A stretch of DNA of 17,108 nt from assembly GCA_004556965.1 (NCBI GenBank), contig SFFE01000023.1, forward strand, positions 1 to 17,108, in the 5' to 3' direction. The stretch is from Clostridiales bacterium. GTDB taxonomy: Bacteria; Bacillota; Clostridia; Oscillospirales; Oscillospiraceae. The position numbers and the translations under genes were made by a program. The first letter of the stretch is position 1, and every line of letters begins with the position of its first letter. Shown here one piece after another: positions 5,457-13,041 of this stretch. Below the pieces are notes generated by a model. The model saw only the letters and a program-made list of their open reading frames with translations, made no database searches and had not been told where the DNA came from.

Positions 5457-7718
5457 ATGAAACTGGTATACGCCATCATCAACTTCCTCATCCTGGCCGT
5501 GGCGCTGTATTTCATCGGCCGCAAAATGGTCGTGCGCAAGTTCCGCGAACGCAAGGAGCGCATCGCGCAGGAGCTGGAGCGCGCGCAGCAGGCGCATGAG
5601 GACGCCGAACGCGCCGCCGCGGAGATCGCCGCCGCACAGGCGGACGCCGCCGCGCAATCGGAAGCGCTGCTCGACGGCGCGCGCCGGCAGGCACAGAGCG
5701 GCAGCGAAGCCGCCGCCGCGCACCGGCAGGCGGAGGCGGACATGGTGCTGTACAACACCGGGCAATCGGAGCAGTATCTGCGCGAGGAAATGTACGACGG
5801 CGTCCGCGCCGGCGCCATCCGCAAGGCGGCAGAGCTGACCCGCGGCGTGGTTGCGCAGCCCGAATTCGCTCACGCGCGCCAAACACTGACCGAGCAGTTT
5901 CTCCAGCAGGTCGGCGATCTGCTGACCGCCACGCCGAGCGACGAGCTGAAAATTCAGTCCGCGCAAGCGCTCGGCATCACCGTCACCACCGCCGAAGCGC
6001 TCAGCGATGCAGAGCAGCAGGCGCTGCGCGCGATCCTGCACGAAAAGCTCCTGCCCGCGGGCGGAGACGATACCGCCATCCGCGACGTGACGTTCGCCGT
6101 AGACGCAAACGTGCTCGGCGGCGTGCGCCTGCGCGTGGGCGACACGGTGTATGACGATACGCTCTCGCACCAGCTTGACCGGCTGACGCAGGACGCCGCC
6201 AACGGCGTGTCCTCCCACGCGGTCGGTGCGGACGAGATCGCCGACGCCGTGAAGGAGACCTTCCGCGCGGCCAACGACGGCATCGACGTGTTCCAGACCG
6301 GCGAGGTCGTGCGCGTGTCGGACGGCATCTGCCGCGTGTCGGGCCTGGCCGAGGTGATGGCCGGCGAGCTGCTGGTGTTTCAGGACGGGCTGCGCGGCAT
6401 GGTCATGGACCTGGAGCCCGGCAACGTCGGCGTCGTTCTGCTCGGCTCATTCTCACACGTGCAGGAGGGCGAGAGCGTGCGCCGCACCGGGCGCATCATG
6501 GAGGTGCCCGTCGGCGAGTGCATGATCGGCCGCGTCGTCAACGCGCTCGGCCACCCGATCGACGGAAAAGGCTCCATCCGCGCCGAACACTTCCGCGCGA
6601 TCGAAAGCCCCGCGCCCAGCGTTCTGGCGCGCAAGCCCGTCTCCGTCCCGCTGCAGACCGGCATCAAGGCGATCGACGCGCTCGTGCCCATCGGCCGCGG
6701 CCAGCGCGAGCTGATTATCGGCGACCGGCAGACCGGCAAGACCGCCATTGCGATCGACGCCATTTTGAATCAGAAGGGCAAGGACGTGCTGTGCATCTAC
6801 GTCGCCATCGGCCAGAAGGAATCGACCGTGGCCAGCGTCGTGGCGCGCCTGCGCGAGTTCGGCGCAATGGAATACACCACCGTCGTCTGCGCGGACGCCT
6901 CCGAGTCTGCGCCCATGCTGTACATCGCCCCGTACGCGGGCGCCGCGATGGGCGAATACTTCATGTATCAGGGCAAGGATGTGCTCATCGTGTACGACGA
7001 CCTGTCCAAGCAGGCTGTGGCGTACCGCGAGATCTCCCTGCTGCTCCAGCGTCCGCCCGGACGTGAGGCGTACCCCGGCGACGTGTTTTATCTGCACTCC
7101 CGCCTGCTCGAGCGCGCCGCGCGCCTGAACGAAGAAAACGGCGGCGGCAGCATGACCGCCCTGCCCATCATTGAAACACAGGCGGGCGACATTTCCGCCT
7201 ACATCCCGACGAACGTCATCTCCATCACCGACGGGCAGATCTTCCTCGAAACCGACCTGTTCCACGCCGGCGTGCGCCCGGCCATCAACGTGGGTCTTTC
7301 CGTGTCCCGCGTCGGCGGCGCGGCGCAGATCGGCGCGATGAAGCAGGTCGCGGGCCGTCTGCGCATGGATCTGGCACAGTACCGCGAGCTGGCCGCGTTT
7401 TCGCAGTTCGGCTCCGATCTCGACAAGAGCACGCGCCAGGCGCTGCTGCGCGGCGCGCATATGACGGAGCTGCTCAAGCAGGGGCAGTACGCCCCGATGG
7501 ACGCGGCCGATCAGGTCATCGCCATTTTCGCCGCCGGCGAGGGCTATGCCGACGATGTGGAGCTGCAGGATATGGCGCGCTTTGAAGCGGAGCTGCTCGC
7601 ATCCGTCAACCGCACGCTTCCCGCGCTGCATGACGCGATTCTGACCGGCAAAAAGCTCTCGGCCGAACAGCTGAGCGAGCTGCGCGGCGCCATCGAAGAT
7701 TTTAAGAAAACGTTTTGA
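5457..7718 (+). CDS. Fused ATP synthase subunit: b-type stalk + delta C-terminal domain + alpha
   Basis: One 753-residue frame carries three normally separate parts. Residues 3-22 are a membrane helix, and 25-155 a charged b-like coiled coil. Residues about 166-243 match the delta C-terminal domain (VTTAEALSDAEQQAL, then VDANVLGGVRLRVGDTVYDD). From about 254 onward it is a full alpha subunit: EVVRVSDGICRVSGL, Walker A GDRQTGKT (422-429), and SVSRVGGAAQ with the arginine finger R618. The alpha part is about 500 residues, normal for the family. The roughly 110-residue delta N-terminal domain is missing. ATG 5457 follows GGAGGG by about ten bases. No separate atpH or atpA is present. The linker (243-254) has no stop. 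GTG at 6207 (codon 251) is the only plausible internal start near the alpha boundary. A sequencing error joining genes is possible, but both sides are in one frame. Confidence 0.9.
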   Translation: MKLVYAIINFLILAVALYFIGRKMVVRKFRERKERIAQELERAQQAHEDAERAAAEIAAAQADAAAQSEALLDGARRQAQSGSEAAAAHRQAEADMVLYNTGQSEQYLREEMYDGVRAGAIRKAAELTRGVVAQPEFAHARQTLTEQFLQQVGDLLTATPSDELKIQSAQALGITVTTAEALSDAEQQALRAILHEKLLPAGGDDTAIRDVTFAVDANVLGGVRLRVGDTVYDDTLSHQLDRLTQDAANGVSSHAVGADEIADAVKETFRAANDGIDVFQTGEVVRVSDGICRVSGLAEVMAGELLVFQDGLRGMVMDLEPGNVGVVLLGSFSHVQEGESVRRTGRIMEVPVGECMIGRVVNALGHPIDGKGSIRAEHFRAIESPAPSVLARKPVSVPLQTGIKAIDALVPIGRGQRELIIGDRQTGKTAIAIDAILNQKGKDVLCIYVAIGQKESTVASVVARLREFGAMEYTTVVCADASESAPMLYIAPYAGAAMGEYFMYQGKDVLIVYDDLSKQAVAYREISLLLQRPPGREAYPGDVFYLHSRLLERAARLNEENGGGSMTALPIIETQAGDISAYIPTNVISITDGQIFLETDLFHAGVRPAINVGLSVSRVGGAAQIGAMKQVAGRLRMDLAQYRELAAFSQFGSDLDKSTRQALLRGAHMTELLKQGQYAPMDAADQVIAIFAAGEGYADDVELQDMARFEAELLASVNRTLPALHDAILTGKKLSAEQLSELRGAIEDFKKTF

Positions 7719-7750
7719 AGGACTGCATACGTCGATGGACTGCTCCAGCG

Positions 7751-7913
7751 GAGGAGACGCTGCTTCCATCGGCAAGAGCGAATTGCGAGAAAATTTGGGT
7801 TCTGAGGAAAGTACTTTTTCGCCGGAATACTTTGTGTATTGCAAGAAAAAGTGACAAAATCAGGGCGCAAATTTTCCGCTAGACACTGCAGGCGATGGAA
7901 GCAGCGTCTCCTC
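7751..7913. mobile_element. MITE-like fold-back element between the fusion gene and atpG
   Basis: The first and last 21 bases (7751-7771 and 7893-7913) are perfect inverted repeats beginning GAGGAGACGCTGC. Inside, GCG..AAAATTTG pairs with CAAATTTT.CGC, and ACTTTTTC pairs with GAAAAAGT, so the whole 163 bp can fold into one long interrupted hairpin. The interior is AT-richer than the neighbouring genes and has no credible gene. No target-site duplication is obvious. CGATGGA also occurs at 7733-7739, where it could compete for the left arm. It may be a non-autonomous element, or an mRNA structure separating alpha from gamma expression. Only one copy is in the window. Confidence 0.6.
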
Positions 7914-7939
7914 AAAAAAAAGAAAGGAGATGAGTCGAT

Positions 7940-8800
7940 ATGGCCAATATGCGCGCGATCCGCACGCGGATCAAGAGCGTGCAGAGCACCCAGCAGATCA
8001 CCAAGGCGATGAAAATGGTCGCCGTGGCAAAGCTGCGCCGGACGCAGTCCGGCATGGCGGCCATGCGGCTCTTCGCGGAAAAGAGTCAGGAGATCCTCGA
8101 CACGCTGCTGGCCGGCGACGCGCAGTACGACAACCCCTTCCTCACGCCGCGCGCAGAGGTCCGGCGCGTGTGCTATGTGCTGTTCGTCGGCAACCGCGGC
8201 CTCTGCGGGGTATACAACTCCGCCGTGCTGCGGTATCTGGAGGAGCGCCTGCAGCAGGACGGCCGTACCTGCAGCGTGGTCATTTGCGGCCGCTGGGGCA
8301 GCGAGGTGTTCGCGCACAGCACGCTTCCCATCGTACACACCTTCCCCGATATGAGCGACACGCCCACGATGGAGCAGGCGCTGGAGCTGTCCGAGTACCT
8401 CAAGCGCATGTACCTTTCGGGCGAGGCGGACGAGATCCATCTGGTCTACCAGCACTACCGCTCCGTGCTCCAGCAGACGCCCACGGCGCTGCAGCTTCTG
8501 CCCGCCGCGCCGGAGGCGAAAAACGAGGCCGCGAACGACTATCTCTTTGAGCCGGATCAGGCCGCGATCCTCGAAAACGTGATGCAGCTCTATCTCAACA
8601 ACACGGTGTACGCCGTCATGCTGGAGGCCAAGACCGGCGAGCACGCCGCGCGCATGACCGCCATGAACACCGCGACGGACGCCACCGCCGAGCTGATCGA
8701 CGAGCTGCGGCTGAAGCTCAACCGCGCCCGCCAGAATGCAATCACGACCGAAATTTCCGAGATCGTCGGCGGCGCATCGGCACTGAAAAAACGCGAATAA
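7940..8800 (+). CDS. atpG: F-type ATP synthase subunit gamma
   Basis: Gamma is the central rotor shaft linking the c-ring to the catalytic head. The 286-residue product has the conserved N-terminal helix MRAIRTRIKSVQSTQQITKAMKMVAVAKLRR and the C-terminal helix containing MTAMNTATDATAELIDELRLK, the two parts that form the coiled-coil axle. The middle (about 75-200) is the Rossmann-like domain with GNRGLCGVYN. AAAGGAG precedes the ATG at 7940. It is separated from the fusion gene by 221 bases that contain the fold-back element, an unusually long gap for this operon. Confidence 0.96.
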   Translation: MANMRAIRTRIKSVQSTQQITKAMKMVAVAKLRRTQSGMAAMRLFAEKSQEILDTLLAGDAQYDNPFLTPRAEVRRVCYVLFVGNRGLCGVYNSAVLRYLEERLQQDGRTCSVVICGRWGSEVFAHSTLPIVHTFPDMSDTPTMEQALELSEYLKRMYLSGEADEIHLVYQHYRSVLQQTPTALQLLPAAPEAKNEAANDYLFEPDQAAILENVMQLYLNNTVYAVMLEAKTGEHAARMTAMNTATDATAELIDELRLKLNRARQNAITTEISEIVGGASALKKRE

Positions 8801-8862
8801 CCGCTTCATCCGGCAAACCGCTTTGCCGGGCTGCAAAACGAGACTCCAAAAGGAGGATTCCT

Positions 8863-10248
8863 ATGGAACAAGGCATCGTCACAAGGGTCATCGGCCCGGT
8901 CGTTGACGTTCAATTTCCCTCCGGCAGGCTGCCGGACATTTATAACGCGATCGAGATTCCGCTCGAAGGGCGCAAGGTCGTCATTGAGACCGTTCAGCAG
9001 CTCGGCGACAACAGCGTGCGCTGCGTCGCGCTGTTCTCGACCGACGGCATCTCGCGCGGCTGCCGCGCGTTCGACACCGGCCACCCCGTCACCGTCCCCG
9101 TGGGCGAAGCGACGCTCGGCCGCATGTTCAACGTCATCGGCGAACCGATCGACGGCAAGGGGCCCGTGGAGACGGCGGAGCGCCTGCCCATCCACCGCGA
9201 TCCCCCGGCCTTCACCGACGTCGCCCCCGCGACCGAGATCCTCGAAACCGGCATCAAGGTCGTCGACCTGCTCGCGCCCTACGCCAAGGGCGGCAAGATC
9301 GGCCTGTTCGGCGGTGCGGGCGTCGGCAAGACCGTGCTCATCATGGAGCTGATCCGCAACATCGCGTACGAGCACGGCGGCTACTCCGTCTTTGCCGGCG
9401 TGGGCGAGCGCTCGCGCGAGGGCAACGACCTCTGGAACGAGATGAACGAATCCGGCGTCATTAACAAGACGGCGCTGGTCTTCGGCCAGATGAACGAGCC
9501 GCCCGGCGCGCGTCTGCGCGTGCCGCTGTCGGGTCTGACCATCGCGGAAAACTTCCGCGACGCGAGCGGGCAGGACGTGCTGCTGTTTATCGACAACATC
9601 TTCCGCTTCACGCAGGCGGGCAGCGAGGTCTCCGCCCTGCTGGGGCGCATGCCCTCCGCCGTCGGCTACCAGCCGACGCTGGCCACCGAGATGGGCGCGC
9701 TGCAGGAGCGCATCACCTCCACACGCAGCGGCTCCGTCACGTCCGTACAGGCCATCTACGTGCCCGCGGACGACCTGACCGACCCGGCCCCGGCCACCGC
9801 CTTCGCGCATCTGGACGCGACCACCGTGCTCGACCGCAGCATCTCGGAGCTGGGCATCTATCCCGCCGTGGACCCGCTGGCCTCCACCTCCCGCATTCTG
9901 GAGCCGCACATTCTCGGCAAGGAGCATTACGAGACCGCCCGCGCCGTGCAGCGCGTGCTGCAGAAGTACAAGGAGCTGCAGGACATCATCGCCGTCCTCG
10001 GCATGGACGAGCTGAGCATGGAGGATAAGGCCACCGTCAACCGTGCGCGGCGTATCCAGCGCTTTTTGTCCCAGCCGTTCCACGTGGCGGAAAACTTCAC
10101 CGGCACGCCCGGCAAATACGTCCCGCTCGACGAGACGATCAAGGGATTTCAGGCCATTCTCGGCGGCGAGTGCGACGATCTGCCGGAGCAGGCGTTCATG
10201 CTCTGCGGCACCATTGACGAGGTGCTGCAAAAGCGGGATCAGGTGTGA
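8863..10248 (+). CDS. atpD: F-type ATP synthase subunit beta
   Basis: Beta carries the catalytic nucleotide sites of F1. The 461-residue length is typical. Visible are the Walker A loop GGAGVGKT (150-157, K156), the catalytic glutamate in GVGERSREGND (E182), LLFIDNIFRF (Walker B region) and ALLGRMPSAVGYQPTLATEMG. The torque-transmitting DELSEED loop reads DELSMED (382-388), so one acidic residue is replaced by methionine. AAAGGAGG lies shortly before the ATG. It follows atpG after 62 bases and is only three bases from atpC, with which it is probably translationally coupled. Confidence 0.98.
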   Translation: MEQGIVTRVIGPVVDVQFPSGRLPDIYNAIEIPLEGRKVVIETVQQLGDNSVRCVALFSTDGISRGCRAFDTGHPVTVPVGEATLGRMFNVIGEPIDGKGPVETAERLPIHRDPPAFTDVAPATEILETGIKVVDLLAPYAKGGKIGLFGGAGVGKTVLIMELIRNIAYEHGGYSVFAGVGERSREGNDLWNEMNESGVINKTALVFGQMNEPPGARLRVPLSGLTIAENFRDASGQDVLLFIDNIFRFTQAGSEVSALLGRMPSAVGYQPTLATEMGALQERITSTRSGSVTSVQAIYVPADDLTDPAPATAFAHLDATTVLDRSISELGIYPAVDPLASTSRILEPHILGKEHYETARAVQRVLQKYKELQDIIAVLGMDELSMEDKATVNRARRIQRFLSQPFHVAENFTGTPGKYVPLDETIKGFQAILGGECDDLPEQAFMLCGTIDEVLQKRDQV

Positions 10249-10251
10249 TAT

Positions 10252-10668
10252 ATGGAAGACCGGATCCATCTTCAGATCGTGACCGCCGGCGGCACGAAGT
10301 ATGAAAATTACGTCCACACCGTAACGCTGCCGCTCTCCGGCGGCGAGTGCGGGATCCTGGCCGACCACGCCCCGCTCATGGGCGCGGTGACGGACGGCGT
10401 CGTCCGCTGCGCGTTCGGTGAGGACGGGCACGCGTATATCGCCGTCGGCATCGGCGTGGCCAACGTCGTGCACAACGAGGTGACGCTGCTGGTGCGCGCC
10501 GCTGAGCCGGCAGAGGAGATCGACCTCCCCCGCGCGGAAGCGTCCGGGCAGCGCGCCCGCGAGCGGCTTGCGCAAAAGGCCGCCGGTCTCGACGCCGCGC
10601 GCGCTGAGGCCAGTCTCCGCCGCGCCCTCGCACGGCAGAAGGCCGCGCATCTGGCGTCAGAACAATAA
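10252..10668 (+). CDS. atpC: F-type ATP synthase subunit epsilon
   Basis: Epsilon sits at the foot of the gamma shaft and regulates ATP hydrolysis through its C-terminal helices. The 138-residue product has the N-terminal beta-sandwich (about 5-85) with the family motif GECGILADHAPLMGAV, then an alanine/arginine-rich helical hairpin (about 92-136). The ATG is three bases after the atpD stop, and the only ribosome-site-like sequence (AGGTG) lies inside the end of atpD, so coupling to beta translation is likely. It is the last gene of the operon. No U-tailed terminator follows directly; the nearest is the shared hairpin at 11100-11131. Confidence 0.95.
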   Translation: MEDRIHLQIVTAGGTKYENYVHTVTLPLSGGECGILADHAPLMGAVTDGVVRCAFGEDGHAYIAVGIGVANVVHNEVTLLVRAAEPAEEIDLPRAEASGQRARERLAQKAAGLDAARAEASLRRALARQKAAHLASEQ

Positions 10669-10721
10669 CATCGGCCCACAAGCCGCCCCGCACGGCGTCG
10701 AAGCCGGCGCGTTCCGTTCCG

Positions 10722-10891
10722 TTTCCGCCTTATGGCGAAAACTCCACATCCACTTCCCGGCTTCTCCTTATCGCATCACGCCCACTTCGTTGGGTCGTGA
10801 TGCGAGGGGGCGGGAAAGCTCCACATCCATTTCCCCGTTTTTCCTCACCAAATCCGAAACAATGTTTCGGATTGGAAAGGAAGAAGACGCG
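10722..10891. repeat. Tandem pair of CTCCACATCC-hairpin units
   Basis: CTCCACATCC occurs at 10742-10751 and 10819-10828, a 77-bp period, each preceded by GAAA and followed by a pyrimidine-rich tract and a strong hairpin. A small hairpin (10722-10729 with 10734-10740) precedes unit 1. Unit 1's hairpin pairs CGCATCACG with CGTGATGCG plus an inner CCCA/TGGG. Unit 2's hairpin pairs TTCCT/AGGAA (10841-10845 with 10878-10882), has an internal loop ca/aa, then CC/GG, then AATCCGAAAC/GTTTCGGATT (10851-10860 with 10864-10873). The related third unit is at 17021-17087. No gene is seen in 10669-10920. Confidence 0.75.
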
Positions 10892-10920
10892 CCGGTGCAT
10901 CCAGGCGCCGGGCGCCATTG

Positions 10921-11099
10921 TGATTATGTAACCTGAAAGTTCAAACTATTTCTCATATCAGAGACTAAGGTTCTGGTATTATGGAAACTGTTTTCAACAA
11001 TCCAAACAGATTTTCCAACAAAAACAATTTCGCATATTTAGATTATGTTAATTTATCAGAGTCGAACCCAATTTTAATTATGTAAACTAACAGACGCAT
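10921..11099. other. AT-rich block with repeated ATTATGT motifs; possible mobile-element remnant
   Basis: The composition drops sharply to AT-rich compared with the genes on both sides. GATTATGTAA (10922), GATTATGTTAA (11042) and AATTATGTAAA (11078) form three related direct repeats, the last two close together. There is no open frame of useful length. Multiple short repeats near both ends of an AT-rich block resemble the reduced ends of an insertion sequence, but no transposase fragment or terminal duplication is visible. An ordinary AT-rich spacer is the alternative. Confidence 0.35.
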
Positions 11100-11131
11100 A
11101 AAAAAAGAGTCCCAAGTGGGACTCTTTTTTT
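11100..11131. terminator. Bidirectional terminator between atpC and the DUF523 gene
   Basis: The sequence is AAAAAAAGAGTCCC, a four-base loop, then GGGACTCTTTTTTT. The stem has A-tracts on one side and T-tracts on the other, so it works in both directions. It overlaps the stop codon (11130-11132) of the leftward DUF523 gene and is the first good terminator downstream of atpC. Confidence 0.93.
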
Positions 11132-11564
11132 ACACCAGCTTGTCGATCTCGCTCTCGCCGTAGACGACGATGCCGTTTTCCAGCAGAAGCTGCGCCGTGA
11201 CGCCGTCGCCGGGCGTGAGCGTCCCGGTGAACGTGCCGTCATAAACTTCGCCCCGCCCGCAGGACGGGCTGCGCTCCTTGAGCACCGCCGCCGTGCAGCC
11301 GAATCTCCGCGCCAGCCGCAGCGCCTCCTGCGCGCCACGCGTGTATTCCACCGTCACATCCCGGCCGGAGCGCATCACCACGCGCTCGCCCTGCCGCTCG
11401 GATGGCTCACGCGGCGTCGTCAGCCCGCCGAGCTGCTCCGGACACACCGGGACGACCGTATGCCGTTCCAACAGCCGCTGCAGAACGTCGTCCGGTAGCG
11501 CCTTTCGCTCGCCGTTGTACCGGCAGTTCACGCCAAGCAAGCACGCGCTCATGAGAAGTTTCAT
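11130..11564 (-). CDS. DUF523 family protein
   Basis: The 144-residue soluble protein starts with SACLLGVNCRYNGE (C8, C14) and has VCPEQLGGLTTPREPSE (C41) and LKERSPSCG (C102). These are the conserved cysteine- and proline-containing blocks of the DUF523 family, whose function is not established. The cysteines suggest metal or thiol chemistry, but that is inference. The ATG at 11564 overlaps the stop codon of the rhomboid gene in an ATGA arrangement, so the two are translationally coupled. The longer open frame to 11816 is a shadow of the rhomboid gene. It ends the leftward operon at the bidirectional terminator. Confidence 0.88.
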   Translation of the reverse strand: MKLLMSACLLGVNCRYNGERKALPDDVLQRLLERHTVVPVCPEQLGGLTTPREPSERQGERVVMRSGRDVTVEYTRGAQEALRLARRFGCTAAVLKERSPSCGRGEVYDGTFTGTLTPGDGVTAQLLLENGIVVYGESEIDKLV

Positions 11565-12139
11565 TTGCGTTTCCCCCTGCTGCTCCAAAAGCCGAAGATG
11601 ACGCCGACCACGCCGCCGGCGATGTGCGTGAGCTGCTGCAGCCCTGCCTCGCCCGTGACGGCCTGGACGATCTCGCCGCCGAGATACAGCGCCAGCACGA
11701 GAATGAGCGTGAGCGGGATGGTGCCGCCGCGCACACCCGCGAACGACGCGAGCACGATCAGCATGAACACCACGCCGGACGCGCCCATGAGCGCCGCGTT
11801 CGGGAAGAAGAACCACAGCACCAGCCCCGTCACAAGCGCCGTGACGGCGATGGCGAACAGCAGCCGCTTACTGCCGAAGCGCTCCTCCGCCATCGGCCCG
11901 ACGGCGAGCATGATGACGATGTTCGTGCAGCACGCGGCAAAATCGGGGTTTCCGAGCACGTGCAGGAAAAAGCGCGGATAGGTGAGCAGGTCGGTCAGCG
12001 GCGAGCGGTAGACGCAAAACAGGTTCTGCGTCGTCCAGCCGCCGGTGAGCTTGCCGAGCGCGAGCGCGAGCAGGCTCAGCAGCGCAAAGGTCAAAATGAC
12101 CGGGGAATTGTATAAAATTGTGATCGAACGTTTTTTCAT
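11561..12139 (-). CDS. Rhomboid-family intramembrane protease
   Basis: Rhomboids are membrane serine proteases that cut single-pass proteins within or near the bilayer. The 192-residue product has six hydrophobic segments. The catalytic pair is present: serine in the GASG motif (S121) and histidine in LTHIAGG (H172). The asparagine preceding the first catalytic helix (N73 in CCTNIVIM) is kept, but the usual HxxxN histidine is replaced, because the segment reads DFAACCTN. It overlaps the pseudouridine synthase gene upstream by ATGA and the DUF523 gene downstream by ATGA, so it is firmly part of a coupled operon. The substrate is unknown. Confidence 0.87.
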   Translation of the reverse strand: MKKRSITILYNSPVILTFALLSLLALALGKLTGGWTTQNLFCVYRSPLTDLLTYPRFFLHVLGNPDFAACCTNIVIMLAVGPMAEERFGSKRLLFAIAVTALVTGLVLWFFFPNAALMGASGVVFMLIVLASFAGVRGGTIPLTLILVLALYLGGEIVQAVTGEAGLQQLTHIAGGVVGVIFGFWSSRGKRK

Positions 12140-13041
12140 AGGTCCTCTTGCATCGCAAACTGTGAAAACAGTCCTCTGAGATCATCGGGAACCGGCGCCG
12201 TGAACCGCAGCCGCACCCCCGTGACGGGGTGCGTGAACGCGAGCGCGTGGGAATGCAGCGCGGGCCGCGCAATGTCTGCCGATTCCGTGCCGTAGAGCCA
12301 GTCGCCCACGAGCGGGTGCGAGATCGCGGCGAAGTGCACGCGGATCTGGTGCGTCCGCCCCGTGCGCGGCACGACGCGCAGCAGTGTGCGGCCGTTCTCA
12401 ACGCAGAGCGTGCGATATTCCGTCGCCGCCTCCGCGCCGTCTTCGCGCACCACGCGCCGGATGCCGCCGGGCGTTTCCCGCGCGACGGGCAGGTCGATCA
12501 CACCGTCCGGCGGCGTGACAGCGCCCTCCGCAGCAGCCAGATACGTCCGCTGAAACGCCGCCGTGTGCAGCGCGCAGCGCAGCCGGTCGTGCACGTAGCC
12601 GCTTTTGGCCACGGCCATCACGCCCGAGGTGCCCCGGTCGAGCCGGTTCACGGGGTGAAACACCGCGTCCGCGCCCAAGTGGTACGCCAGCGCGTTCGCT
12701 ACCGTCGGCTCGCCGTGGTCGCTCCGGCCGTGTACGGCCATGCCGGCGGGCTTGTCCAGCACCAGAAGATCGTCGTCCTCAAACAGGATGTGCAGCGGCA
12801 CGTCCACCGGCTCGAACCGGAAGCCCTGCCGCGTATCGCCCACCTGCACGGCGAGCGTGTCCCCGGCCTGCACACGGTCGATGGTTCGGATGGAGCTGCC
12901 GTTGCACAAAATGCCGTCCGGCCGCTGCCGCAGGCGCGCAAGCATCCCGTCCGAGACGCCAAGATTTCGCCGCAGCAGGCTTTTCACAGTGCGCCCCGCC
13001 TGCTCCGGCGAGACGGTGAGCGTCAGCGTCCGGGGCGTCAC
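12136..13041 (-). CDS. RluD/RluA-family pseudouridine synthase
   Basis: The enzyme isomerises specific uridines to pseudouridine in RNA, most often 23S rRNA. The 301-residue product has an S4-like N-terminal RNA-binding region (about 13-75), the catalytic aspartate D135 in HPVNRLDRGTSGVM, and the downstream motifs RTGRTHQIRVH and HPLVGDWLYG. Bacteria of this group often carry several paralogues, so the exact target (RluD, RluC or RluA-like) is not assigned. The start is GTG at 13041, overlapping the macro-domain stop as GTGA. It overlaps the rhomboid gene by four bases at its 3' end. Confidence 0.93.
   Translation of the reverse strand: MTPRTLTLTVSPEQAGRTVKSLLRRNLGVSDGMLARLRQRPDGILCNGSSIRTIDRVQAGDTLAVQVGDTRQGFRFEPVDVPLHILFEDDDLLVLDKPAGMAVHGRSDHGEPTVANALAYHLGADAVFHPVNRLDRGTSGVMAVAKSGYVHDRLRCALHTAAFQRTYLAAAEGAVTPPDGVIDLPVARETPGGIRRVVREDGAEAATEYRTLCVENGRTLLRVVPRTGRTHQIRVHFAAISHPLVGDWLYGTESADIARPALHSHALAFTHPVTGVRLRFTAPVPDDLRGLFSQFAMQEDL

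Noticed and set aside
5457..6206. Separate full-length atpH (delta) gene
   Set aside because: Only the C-terminal delta signature is present. The segment before it continues as b-like coiled coil and is too short for the N-terminal six-helix domain.
6453..7844. 463-residue minus-strand frame opposite alpha
   Set aside because: It is an antisense shadow of the alpha-coding region that ends in the fold-back element. No recognisable domain.
10722..10891. CRISPR array
   Set aside because: Only two motif copies occur in tandem, the intervening sequences are palindromic hairpins rather than spacers, and no cas gene is near.
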